64,000 nt of DNA from Chromatocurvus sp964613795 (lineage in GTDB: Bacteria; Pseudomonadota; Gammaproteobacteria; Pseudomonadales; Halieaceae), in contig CAZTJR010000002.1 in the NCBI GenBank assembly GCA_964613795.1, positions 1 through 64,000 on the forward strand, read 5' to 3'. Position 1 is the first letter of the stretch. The number at the start of each line of letters is the position of its first letter. Below are positions 46,597 through 54,887 of the stretch, piece after piece. A model generated the notes under the pieces. That model had not been told where the DNA came from and made no database searches. It was given only the letters and a program-made list of their open reading frames with translations. The position numbers and the translations under genes are program-made.

Positions 46597-47272
46597 GGTT
46601 AAGACGCTCCAACGCGCTTTTCGCGGCCGCCTGTTCGGCGCGACGGATACTACGGCCGGTGCCCTCGGCTGCGGATTTCGGCTTTGCGAGCCGACAGCTC
46701 ACGTGGAACTCCTGCTCGTGATCGCTGCCGCTGGCGTGCAGCAGCTGATACTCCGGGAGTGGCAGCCCCCTCGACTGAAGGTACTCCTGCAGTCGCGTTT
46801 TCGGGTCCTTATCGAGCTCGACATCCTGCAGCGCTCCCAGGCGCTCACCCAGGACCTGCAGGACGAAGCGCCGGCAGGCCTCCAGCCCCCCATCAATAAG
46901 AATGGCGCCGGTCAGCGCTTCAAGCGCATCGGCGAGAATGGATTCACGGCGGTGCCCTCCGCTTTTGAGTTCTCCAGGCCCAAGGGCGAGATAGTCACCA
47001 AGATTGAGCTCGCGAGCCACTGCCGCCAAGGTCTCGCCCTTGACCATTTCCGCGCGCATCCGGCTCAACGAGCCCTCGCGAGCACGTGGAAATGCGCCGT
47101 ACAGATGCTCCGCGACCAGGTGATTGAGAATGGAATCGCCCAGAAATTCCAGCCTCTCATTGTTGTGGCGACCCACGCTGCGATGAGCCAGCGCCTGTAA
47201 CAGGAGAGAGCGCTGGGAAAACTCATAGCCGATGGCACGCTCGAGATTTGCAGACTGACTGATCAGGCTCAT
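46589..47272 (-). CDS. rnc: Ribonuclease III
   Basis: 227 residues: an RNase III domain with the signature NERLEFLGDSILNHLVAE and second acidic cluster DALEALTGAILIDGG, then a C-terminal double-stranded-RNA-binding domain (DPKTRLQEYLQSRGLPLPEY). It cleaves dsRNA in rRNA precursors and mRNAs. It overlaps the DUF4845 gene by four bases and era by eight. Confidence 0.97.
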   Translation of the reverse strand: MSLISQSANLERAIGYEFSQRSLLLQALAHRSVGRHNNERLEFLGDSILNHLVAEHLYGAFPRAREGSLSRMRAEMVKGETLAAVARELNLGDYLALGPGELKSGGHRRESILADALEALTGAILIDGGLEACRRFVLQVLGERLGALQDVELDKDPKTRLQEYLQSRGLPLPEYQLLHASGSDHEQEFHVSCRLAKPKSAAEGTGRSIRRAEQAAAKSALERLNRG

Positions 47273-47655
47273 TGCGGCACGGCACGCCCGGCCTCGAACA
47301 ACAGGTCATCAAACTTGATCACGGCATCGATGCGCCAGACCATCGGCACGCGAGCTTCATAACGGGCATCGATCCAGGTCCTGCCATCTTCACGATAGAC
47401 TTCAATGTCCTTGTAATCGATGTCGTAGACCTGGTTGGTATTCAGCGTGGTGGCCAACCTGCGGCGCACGTCGGAAATCGTGTCTTCGTCGCGATTGAAT
47501 TCACTGGCCACGCGTTCGACCACTTCCTTGACCGTGAGGTACTCAATGTATTTTGGCGCGATACGGATGGCGGCCGTGACAAAAAAGCCGACCATCATTG
47601 CGATGACCAGCAGGCCTGGCAGTGACATGCCGCGCTGTGAACCCTGTAACGTCAT
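47269..47655 (-). CDS. DUF4845 membrane protein
   Basis: 128 residues: one N-terminal hydrophobic helix (LPGLLVIAMMVGFFVTAAIRI), resembling a pilin-like leader GMSLPGLL, then a periplasmic domain (IAPKYIEYLTVKEVV). DUF4845 proteins are regularly encoded between lepB and rnc in gammaproteobacteria; the function is unknown. M at 47655 is chosen over 47685 because family members start shortly before the helix. Confidence 0.88.
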   Translation of the reverse strand: MTLQGSQRGMSLPGLLVIAMMVGFFVTAAIRIAPKYIEYLTVKEVVERVASEFNRDEDTISDVRRRLATTLNTNQVYDIDYKDIEVYREDGRTWIDARYEARVPMVWRIDAVIKFDDLLFEAGRAVPQ

Positions 47656-47718
47656 AGTCGCTATCCCGTTATGTGCGTGCCGCACGCAACCGGCACTGTT
47701 TCCCAGTCTGGACCTGCA

Positions 47719-48486
47719 TTAGTGAATCCTTCCCACCCGACTGAAGCTGGGCACGCTGAACAGCGAATCCCAGTGCATCCACACGGCAAACGCCTTACCG
47801 ACAATATCCTTTTCGGCCACCTGGCCCCATACCCGGCTATCGCTGCTGTTATCGCGGTTGTCGCCCATCATGAAATAGTGGCCCGGTCGCACCACCACAG
47901 AAAAATCCCTCGCTGGCCGCGAAATATCCTCCTGCAGCAGATGGCCCTCTTCACCGAACTCCGAGCGACTGATCTGGTAGCGTGACCGCCCATCGGGAAT
48001 GACCGCGAGGCTCTCCGTCTCGACCAACTCGCCATTCACATAAAGACGCCGGTTGCGCTGCGTGACCGTGTCCCCGGGGATGCCGATAACGCGCTTGATA
48101 TAATATGTCTTGTTCATATGTGGCGGAAAGAACACCATTACATCGCCGCGCTCCGGTTCGTTCATATCCAGAACCTTGGTGCGCACGACAGGCAATCGCA
48201 ATCCATAGGTAAACTTGTTAACCAGGATGTAGTCCCCCACTTCCAGTGTCGGCACCATGGAGGACGATGGAATCTGAAAGGGTTCCACAATGAAGGAGCG
48301 CAGCACAAACACCACGAAAAGCACGGGAAAGAACGACTTCGAGTACTCCACGAGGACGGGCTCGGATGCCGACCCGCCACCGGCATTCCTGCGCCGGGCC
48401 GGCGCCAGAAACAGCGCGTCAACAAGCCAGACACCGCCGGTAAAAAATACCGCCAGCACCAGTATCAGAGGGAAGTCTATGGTCAT
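47719..48486 (-). CDS. lepB: Signal peptidase I
   Basis: 255 residues: N-terminal membrane helix (FPLILVLAVFFTGGVWLVDAL), a second one near residue 60, then the catalytic domain. The nucleophilic serine is in PSSSMVPTLEVGDYILVNK and the catalytic lysine in KTYYIKRVIGIPGD; GDNRDNSSDSR is box E. It removes signal peptides from exported proteins. It is 15 bases downstream of lepA. Confidence 0.97.
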   Translation of the reverse strand: MTIDFPLILVLAVFFTGGVWLVDALFLAPARRRNAGGGSASEPVLVEYSKSFFPVLFVVFVLRSFIVEPFQIPSSSMVPTLEVGDYILVNKFTYGLRLPVVRTKVLDMNEPERGDVMVFFPPHMNKTYYIKRVIGIPGDTVTQRNRRLYVNGELVETESLAVIPDGRSRYQISRSEFGEEGHLLQEDISRPARDFSVVVRPGHYFMMGDNRDNSSDSRVWGQVAEKDIVGKAFAVWMHWDSLFSVPSFSRVGRIH

Positions 48487-48501
48487 CGGGGTCCGTCCCT
48501 A

Positions 48502-50298
48502 TCAGTCTACCTGCAGGACGGCGAGGAACGCCGACTGCGGAATTTCAACACGGCCAACCTGCTTCATGCGCTTCTTGCCGGCCTTCTGTTTATCGAGCAG
48601 TTTGCGCTTGCGTGATACATCGCCACCGTAGCACTTTGCCGTCACGTTCTTGCGCAGTGCCTTTACCGTCTGCCGCGCTACAATCTTGCCGCCAACCGCC
48701 GCCTGTATCGCCACGTCGAACATCTGGCGAGGAATCAGCTCTTTCATTTTCTCGGTCAGCACGCGCCCACGGTGCTGTACGTGGTCGCGATGCACAATCA
48801 CGGCCAGCGCATCCACCCGGTCACCGTTGATCAGGACATCAAGGCGCGCGAGATTCGCCGGCTGAAAGCGATCGAAGGCATACTCGAGCGAGGCGTAGCC
48901 GCGGCTGACTGACTTCAGCCGGTCAAAGAAATCGAGCACCACCTCCGCCAGCGGAATATCATAGCTCAGGGATACCTGGGAGCCGAGAAACTGCATGTCG
49001 ATCTGCTCACCGCGCTTCTCTACGCATAGCGTAATCACATTGCCCAGGTAGTCCTGCGGTACAAGGATGCTGCAGCGGGCGATGGGCTCGCGCATTTCCT
49101 CGATATCACCAACGTCCGGCAGCGATGACGGATTGTCGATGCTGATGACATCGCCGGTCTTGGTCACCACCTCGTAGATCACCGACGGCGCGGTCGTGAT
49201 CAGGTCAAGGTCGTACTCACGCTCCAGGCGCTCCTGGATGATCTCCATGTGCAGCATGCCAAGGAAGCCGCAGCGAAAGCCGAAACCAAGGGCATCGGAG
49301 GTTTCGGGCTCATAGAACAGAGACGCGTCGTTCAGCGTGAGCTTCGCCAGCGCATCGCGAAAATCCTCATAGTCATCCGTGGACACGGTGAAAATACCGG
49401 CATAGACCTGAGGCCGTACATTCTTGAATCCCGGCAGCGCGGGCACATCCGTGTGCTGCGCCGGCACCAGCGTATCACCCACCGGGGCACCGTTGATCTC
49501 TTTGATGCCGGCAATCACGTAACCTACCTCTCCCGCGCGCAGACAGCCTGTTTCCTTGCGCTTGGGCGTAAAAATACCCACGCCATCCACCTGATGCTGC
49601 TTACCGGTGGATTTTGTGACGATCTTGTCACGCTTGCTCAGCGTGCCCTGCTTGACCCGCACCAGCGACACTACGCCGAGGTAATTATCGAACCAGGAGT
49701 CGATGATCAACGCCTGCAGCGGCGCATCGCGTTCCCCCGATGGCGGCGGCACCTTTGCCACCAGCTGCTCAAGCACATCTTCAATGCCCATGCCCGACTT
49801 GGCGCTAACCAGACACGCGTCGGTCGCATCGATGCCGATGATCTCCTCGATCTCGATGCGCACCTTGTCAGGATCGGCCTGCGGCAGGTCCATTTTGTTA
49901 AGTACCGGCAGCACCTCGAGGCCTTGCTCGATGGCCGTGTAACAATTGGCCACAGACTGCGCCTCTACGCCCTGACCGGCATCTACCACCAGCAAGGCGC
50001 CCTCGCAGGCAAACAGCGAACGGGAAACCTCATAGGAAAAATCGACGTGGCCGGGAGTGTCGATGAAGTTGAGCTGATAGACCTCGCCATCCCGCGCCCG
50101 ATAATCGAGCGTCACGCTCTGGGCTTTGATGGTGATGCCACGCTCGCGCTCGATGTCCATGGAGTCGAGCACCTGCTCGCTCATCTCGCGATCACTCAGG
50201 CCTCCACAATACTGTATGAAGCGGTCTGCCAGCGTGGACTTTCCATGGTCAATGTGGGCAATAATGGAGAAATTGCGGATGTGCTTGAGATGACTCAC
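48502..50298 (-). CDS. lepA: Elongation factor 4 (LepA)
   Basis: 598 residues: G-domain with AHIDHGKSTLADR (G1), DTPGHVD (G3) and NKMD (G4), plus the LepA C-terminal domain ending in a K/R-rich block. It acts on ribosome translocation and initiation. The GTG at 50298 is chosen because VSHLKHIRNFSI aligns with the Pseudomonas start MSDLSHIRNFSI; the ATG at 50340 gives an unusual 14-residue extension without a ribosome site. It sits in the mucD-lepA-lepB order. Confidence 0.95.
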   Translation of the reverse strand: MSHLKHIRNFSIIAHIDHGKSTLADRFIQYCGGLSDREMSEQVLDSMDIERERGITIKAQSVTLDYRARDGEVYQLNFIDTPGHVDFSYEVSRSLFACEGALLVVDAGQGVEAQSVANCYTAIEQGLEVLPVLNKMDLPQADPDKVRIEIEEIIGIDATDACLVSAKSGMGIEDVLEQLVAKVPPPSGERDAPLQALIIDSWFDNYLGVVSLVRVKQGTLSKRDKIVTKSTGKQHQVDGVGIFTPKRKETGCLRAGEVGYVIAGIKEINGAPVGDTLVPAQHTDVPALPGFKNVRPQVYAGIFTVSTDDYEDFRDALAKLTLNDASLFYEPETSDALGFGFRCGFLGMLHMEIIQERLEREYDLDLITTAPSVIYEVVTKTGDVISIDNPSSLPDVGDIEEMREPIARCSILVPQDYLGNVITLCVEKRGEQIDMQFLGSQVSLSYDIPLAEVVLDFFDRLKSVSRGYASLEYAFDRFQPANLARLDVLINGDRVDALAVIVHRDHVQHRGRVLTEKMKELIPRQMFDVAIQAAVGGKIVARQTVKALRKNVTAKCYGGDVSRKRKLLDKQKAGKKRMKQVGRVEIPQSAFLAVLQVD

Positions 50299-50363
50299 TC
50301 GGTATGACTCTACGCCTTGGGATGCCGATATCACGTGCATTAGGGATGTGCACTCGGCCAAAT

Positions 50364-50386
50364 GGTGGTATGCAGGGCATACCACC
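50364..50386. repeat. Perfect 10-base palindrome with 3-base centre in the mucD-lepA gap
   Basis: GGTGGTATGC (50364-50373), AGG, then GCATACCACC (50377-50386). It lies in the 176-base gap between mucD (stop at 50475) and the lepA start, on the transcript of both. There is no T-run after it on either strand, so it is not a standard terminator. It could be an operator or an RNA hairpin that stabilises the mucD 3' end or controls lepA. Confidence 0.6.
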
Positions 50387-50474
50387 GCTCGGAAGGCGCG
50401 ATTGTAACGCAGCGGGCGCCCGCCCGCCACGCAGGCGTGAAAAGCGGGCTGGCGGCGCTGCGCGGGTGACGGTG

Positions 50475-51875
50475 TCAGCCAGGTACGCGCAGGCCGATGA
50501 ACAGCGGTGCACCACGGCGGATCAGTCGCACCGGCACGGATGCACCGGCGCGCAGTGACGCCGTGACATCGCGCAGGGCGTCCAGATCCTGCACCGGCTG
50601 ATTGGCGACCATGGTAATCACATCGCCGGCGCGGATCCCCGCATCTGCGGCGGGTGATCCCGCTTCAACGTTGCGCACCAGTACACCGCCGGACAAGCCC
50701 CAGCGCTCCAGGACATCCGGCGCGGCATTCTCGCAGAGGATACCGAGCTTACCCTCCTCGCCACTGGCCGAACCGCTGGCGGCAGATGCCAGGTCTTCGT
50801 CGGCGTCGAGTCCACCGACCGTGACGCTGATGGTCTGGCGCTCGCCATCACGAATAATCACGGCATCGACCTTTGTGCCAGGCCGCAGCAAACCCACCAC
50901 ATGCGGCAGATCAGCAGAGGTCTCTACAGGCTGGCCAGCGAATTCGATAATCACATCACCAGGCTCGAAGCCCGCACCCTCAGCTGGACCACCCGGCGCC
51001 AGCTGCGCAATCAGGGCGCCCATCGGACGGTCCAGTTCAAAGGATTCAGCCAGGTTGCGGTCAACATCCTGGATGGTCACACCGAGCCAGCCCCGTGCAA
51101 CAGAGCCGTTTTCCTTAAGCTGCTCAACCACACTGCGCACGACGCTCACGGGAATGGCGAAAGACAGGCCGATTGAGCCGCCGCTGCGGGTAAATATCTG
51201 GGAATTGACACCCACCACCTCACCGTCGAGGTTGAACAGCGGCCCTCCGGAATTACCGGGGTTAATGGCCACATCCGTCTGGATAAACGGCACATAGTTT
51301 TCATTGCGCTCAGTGGGCAGACTGCGGCCCTTTGCACTGACGATGCCGGCGGTCACCGAATAGTCGAGGCCAAACGGCGAGCCGACCGCAAGAACCCATT
51401 CACCGACATCCAGGCGATCGGTCGTGTCCAGCCGGGCGACCGGCAGATCCTCGCCCTCGATTCTGAGAAGGGCGAGGTCAGAGCGCTCATCGAGTCCAAC
51501 GACTTCCGCGTCATACTCACGACGGTCGCTGAGGCGCACAACGACGCTGCTGGCCCTCTCTACCACATGATTGTTAGTCACAATGTAACCGTCATCCGAA
51601 ATGATGAACCCAGAGCCCATCGACATTCTCTGTCGCGGTCCCGGCGGCGCACCGCGGTCCTCGAAAAACCGCCTGAGATATTCCGGGATCTCGTCGGAGT
51701 CGAAACCGGGGTGGACCGGGGCTCCCGCTTCCTGTTCCACCAGAATCTTGACAACGGCCGCAGAATTGTCTGCGACAATGTCACGGAAATCCGGCAGGCC
51801 TTGTGCGTGCAAACCAGTCGCCAGCAGCGCGGCCGACAGCAGCAGCCACTGGGCGAGGGATCGTGGAGTTGGCAT
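50475..51875 (-). CDS. mucD: Periplasmic serine endoprotease DegP/MucD-like
   Basis: 466 residues: signal peptide (1-24), trypsin-like domain with H103 (TNNHVVERA), D133 (RSDLALLRIEG) and S209 (NPGNSGGPLFN), then two PDZ domains (about 260-350 and 375-460). It degrades or chaperones misfolded envelope proteins. Its place directly after rseC in the rpoE operon is the mucD (AlgW/DegP) arrangement of pseudomonads. Confidence 0.95.
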   Translation of the reverse strand: MPTPRSLAQWLLLSAALLATGLHAQGLPDFRDIVADNSAAVVKILVEQEAGAPVHPGFDSDEIPEYLRRFFEDRGAPPGPRQRMSMGSGFIISDDGYIVTNNHVVERASSVVVRLSDRREYDAEVVGLDERSDLALLRIEGEDLPVARLDTTDRLDVGEWVLAVGSPFGLDYSVTAGIVSAKGRSLPTERNENYVPFIQTDVAINPGNSGGPLFNLDGEVVGVNSQIFTRSGGSIGLSFAIPVSVVRSVVEQLKENGSVARGWLGVTIQDVDRNLAESFELDRPMGALIAQLAPGGPAEGAGFEPGDVIIEFAGQPVETSADLPHVVGLLRPGTKVDAVIIRDGERQTISVTVGGLDADEDLASAASGSASGEEGKLGILCENAAPDVLERWGLSGGVLVRNVEAGSPAADAGIRAGDVITMVANQPVQDLDALRDVTASLRAGASVPVRLIRRGAPLFIGLRVPG

Positions 51876-51934
51876 AAGTCAGTTCCCCATCACTCGAAAA
51901 AAGTAAGTGTAGCGTTTATTTCAGATCGCCGTGT

Positions 51935-52426
51935 TCACGACATGGCAGCGATTGTGACATCACGACCCGAATCAGCCGGTATTTGTCGCTGCAGAACCGG
52001 TTGCATCAGCGGATCGTCGCGGTGAGAGAAGGCATGCCAGCGAACCAGGCCAAGGCCTGACGCCAGGCCGGCCACTGCGGCCGCGAGGCTGGCAACATCG
52101 CCCGCACCCGGCCTCAGTGCAGAAACCAGCACTACCGCCAGCATCATGCTGATGATCGGCACGGCATACACAATCGTAGAGCCTCGCAGAATCACTTCCT
52201 CGGGCAGCGCAATTTCAACGCGATCATTGATACGACAATCTGCTGCCTTCAGTGCCTCGCCCGACAGCGCACGAACGAGCCCTCGCCCACCCCCTTGCTG
52301 TCGATTCAGCAGGCCCTGACCGCAGCCGGCGCGAGCGGAGCAACTGCCACAGGTTGAGCGACGCAGAGTCTCCACCCAGACGACATCAGGTTCCACCGCG
52401 ACAACCCTGCCTGACTCCAGCAGCAT
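51935..52426 (-). CDS. rseC: RseC/MucC-family positive regulator of sigma-E
   Basis: 163 residues: a cysteine cluster STCGSCSARAGCGQG (residues about 25-40), then two membrane helices (TIVYAVPIISMMLAVVLVSA; VASLAAAVAGLASGLGLV). This is the RseC layout; the family is reported to modulate sigma-E/AlgU and, in other hosts, SoxR reduction and thiamine steps. It lies three bases after rseB. Confidence 0.9.
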   Translation of the reverse strand: MLLESGRVVAVEPDVVWVETLRRSTCGSCSARAGCGQGLLNRQQGGGRGLVRALSGEALKAADCRINDRVEIALPEEVILRGSTIVYAVPIISMMLAVVLVSALRPGAGDVASLAAAVAGLASGLGLVRWHAFSHRDDPLMQPVLQRQIPADSGRDVTIAAMS

Positions 52427-52429
52427 GTG

Positions 52430-53446
52430 CTACCTCAACCTGACCGAATCAGTGACCATCCGTGCGGTGTTGACCGGCACTTCGCCGACCACCGTTACCA
52501 GCACAACGGAGCCTGCCAGGCGCAGGCCCCGTGTGTAGGCAAGTGTGCTGCCTTCGCGCACCGCGCCTTCACCCGGCTGCATGTTCACGCTGCCGGCTTC
52601 GAGGAACACAGAGAAACTCGCCATGCCGTCGGTGTAGGTCTGGCGAGCGCTGTTTCCTGTCGCCTGGGTCGGGATAAAGCCGGCGGGCACCCACTCGGGC
52701 TTCCAATCTGCCCTCGCTTGCGGAATTGACCCTGTTTCCGTCACGGCGGCCACGCTGCCAGAAGAGGTCGCGGCATGGTTATCGGGAGGCGACGCACTGT
52801 GATTGCCGCCATCCCCGGACATGGCTTCTGCATCTGCCCCCTCAGCGCCGGTGTCATGCTCGGCGCTCGACGTTTTCCTCAGCGCGAGGCTGGCGTACTG
52901 GAACTGCTCCAGAGCGCGACCATCCGCAGTGAGCGTGGTGATTTTAAGCAACTGCGCTGTTTCCTTGTCCACCTCCAGTACATAGGCATAGCGATACATG
53001 TCGCGCGGCTGGGCAATGATTCGCTGTGTCATGCGGCCGGCGACACGGTCGCCCGACTCCATGGCGAGCCGGTAATGCGCAGCCACACCACACGCGTCTC
53101 CTGGCCCACGCTGCAAACGAAGCAGCGCATGCCCGGGATGAACGCAGCTTTGCGGACGCTCCGAGCGCACAACCTGTGCACTCTGCCCGGTCAGCAGAGC
53201 CAGAGTATCTGTCGTCACATCCCCCGCGGTGTTCCTGCGGATCTTCAATACACGCATATCGCCATCGCGCTGCAGTGTTGCCATGCCCTGATGGTCTACC
53301 ATCGCTCCGGCGCGTGACATGCGCTCAAGCAACTGAAGTGCGTCGGCACTGGAATCGTCGCACACGGACTGAGCAAAGAGCAGCCCGGGCATGAGGCAGG
53401 CGCCACAGACAAGTGCACGAATCAACTGCAGCCGGGAACGAGGCAT
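52430..53446 (-). CDS. rseB: Sigma-E regulatory protein RseB/MucB
   Basis: 338 residues: signal peptide (about 1-25, ending PGLLFAQS), the LolA-like N-terminal domain (ALQLLERMSRAGAMVDHQGM) and the C-terminal domain (WVPAGFIPTQATGN). It protects RseA from cleavage and senses mislocalised lipopolysaccharide or porins. Between the domains is an acidic, serine/alanine-rich insert of about 50 residues (SSAEHDTGAEGADAEAMSG and onward) that E. coli RseB does not have. M at 53446 follows rseA by seven bases. Confidence 0.9.
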   Translation of the reverse strand: MPRSRLQLIRALVCGACLMPGLLFAQSVCDDSSADALQLLERMSRAGAMVDHQGMATLQRDGDMRVLKIRRNTAGDVTTDTLALLTGQSAQVVRSERPQSCVHPGHALLRLQRGPGDACGVAAHYRLAMESGDRVAGRMTQRIIAQPRDMYRYAYVLEVDKETAQLLKITTLTADGRALEQFQYASLALRKTSSAEHDTGAEGADAEAMSGDGGNHSASPPDNHAATSSGSVAAVTETGSIPQARADWKPEWVPAGFIPTQATGNSARQTYTDGMASFSVFLEAGSVNMQPGEGAVREGSTLAYTRGLRLAGSVVLVTVVGEVPVNTARMVTDSVRLR

Positions 53447-53453
53447 GCGGGCG

Positions 53454-54044
53454 TTACTGTGCCTGTATGTCCTGAACGCGGGCAAACGGCACCAGACTCT
53501 GTGGCGTGTTCAGCGCCGCCTGCTCCGCGTGGGACTGGCTATACTTGCGCAGCCGCTGTCGCGCGAGTTCCTGGTAGCCGGCACCCACTGCGGGCTGCAG
53601 CACCATGGACGGTGCTTCTGCGCGCGAGCCGAAACTGGCCCGCACGGGCACCGCAGCACCGGAGTTGACCAGACCGGGTGATCCGGCCCCTGCTGGAACG
53701 CGACTCTCGGGCGATGTCATAAACTGTTGACCGCTGAATACGACCACCGCGGTCACCGAGGCAGCCACGGCAAAACTCGCCAGCGACCGGCGCATTCCAG
53801 CGACGGCTCTTTTATCTGCCACCGGCGCGACGTCAAGCTGTGCTACCGACTCACTGACCGCTCGGGAAATATCCATCCGGGTTATCACCGCATTTCCGCG
53901 CAGGACATCGCTATTGCGGTGCATACCGGACCAGGCGGCTCGAAGTTCATCGTTATCAGTACTGGCCAGAATGCGGTGCAGTTCGATCTCGCTCGCTTCT
54001 CCATCCATCAATGCAGACAAGGACTCGCGCATGGACTTGTTCAT
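53454..54044 (-). CDS. rseA: Anti-sigma-E factor RseA/MucA
   Basis: 196 residues: N-terminal sigma-binding domain (MRESLSALMDGEASEIELHRIL), one membrane helix (SLASFAVAASVTAVVVFSG, about residue 105-122) and a periplasmic tail. It holds RpoE at the membrane until DegS/RseP cleavage. GGAAGG before the ATG at 54044 supports the start. The gene follows rpoE by 62 bases. Confidence 0.92.
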   Translation of the reverse strand: MNKSMRESLSALMDGEASEIELHRILASTDNDELRAAWSGMHRNSDVLRGNAVITRMDISRAVSESVAQLDVAPVADKRAVAGMRRSLASFAVAASVTAVVVFSGQQFMTSPESRVPAGAGSPGLVNSGAAVPVRASFGSRAEAPSMVLQPAVGAGYQELARQRLRKYSQSHAEQAALNTPQSLVPFARVQDIQAQ

Positions 54045-54106
54045 ATGGCCTTCCCTTTGCGTGCTGTATGGGTCATTCGTTACCTCTGGTTGCTGCAACG
54101 CCGTTA

Positions 54107-54688
54107 CTAGCTGCCGCCAATCTGCGCTGTGACTTTAGCATCAATCGCCTCGCGGGCCCGGAAAATACGTGAACGCACGGTACCTACCGGGCAATCCATG
54201 ACATCCGCGATATCCTCATAACTGAGACCATCAAATTCCCGCAAAGTTACCGCAGTGCGCAAATCATCAGGCAGATCGGCGATTGCGGCTTCGACCACGG
54301 CTTTCAGTTCCTCGCCGAAAAGGGCATTTTCCGGACTTTCCAGATCGCGCAGGGCGCTGCCCCCATCGTAATACTCTGCATCCTCAACATCGACATCGCT
54401 GCCGGGGGGGCGACGCGAGCGCGCCACAATATGATTCTTGGCCGTGTTGATCGCAATCCGATAGAGCCAGGTGTAAAACGCGCTGTCGCCCCGAAAGCCG
54501 GGCAAGGCACGATAGGCCTTGATAAACGCTTCCTGTGCGACATCCTGCATTTCGTCCGAATCCTGAATGTAGCGACTGATCAAACCCAGAATCTTGTGTT
54601 GATACTTAAGCACCAGCAGATCGAAGGCGCGGTTGTCACCCTTCTGAACTCTGGCAACCAGCTGTTTGTCCGTGGCCGTGGCCGTCAC
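54107..54688 (-). CDS. rpoE: RNA polymerase sigma-E factor (RpoE/AlgU)
   Basis: 193 residues, ECF sigma with region 2 (YTWLYRIAINTAKNH; GDSAFYTWLYR) and region 4 (GLSYEDIADVMDCPVGTVRS). It directs envelope-stress transcription. The start is GTG at 54688 with GGGAGGA eight to nine bases upstream, and it aligns with the E. coli N-terminus at KQLVARVQKGDN; a longer upstream frame is not supported. It heads rpoE-rseA-rseB-rseC-mucD. Confidence 0.96.
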   Translation of the reverse strand: MTATATDKQLVARVQKGDNRAFDLLVLKYQHKILGLISRYIQDSDEMQDVAQEAFIKAYRALPGFRGDSAFYTWLYRIAINTAKNHIVARSRRPPGSDVDVEDAEYYDGGSALRDLESPENALFGEELKAVVEAAIADLPDDLRTAVTLREFDGLSYEDIADVMDCPVGTVRSRIFRAREAIDAKVTAQIGGS

Positions 54689-54750
54689 GCGACGCCATCC
54701 TCCCTGATATTTGCACGCAGGCTCTGGCGCCCGCAGCGTCGGCTTGCCCA

Positions 54751-54778
54751 ATAGACCGTGGTGACGCCTGCAAGTTCA
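54751..54778 (-). promoter_or_regulatory. Sigma-E-type promoter of rpoE
   Basis: On the minus strand TGAACTT (54778-54772), 16 bases, then TCTAT (54755-54751). This fits the GGAACTT-N15/16-TCTGA pattern of RpoE/AlgU promoters with one mismatch in -35 and minor ones in -10. A transcript would begin near 54745, about 57 bases before the rpoE start, giving autoregulation. Confidence 0.65.
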
Positions 54779-54887
54779 TCGTTCATCGAATTTCTTCGTC
54801 ACCATCGCGGGGTCGACTATACTGGCGCAAAGCTTCTCACGCCGCTGCGTTTTTTGCACACACTCACACCGGATTCACGGAAATTCT

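Noticed and set aside
49249..50307. 352-residue plus-strand frame inside lepA
   Set aside because: Antisense to a highly conserved essential-type gene; His/Arg-rich shadow composition.
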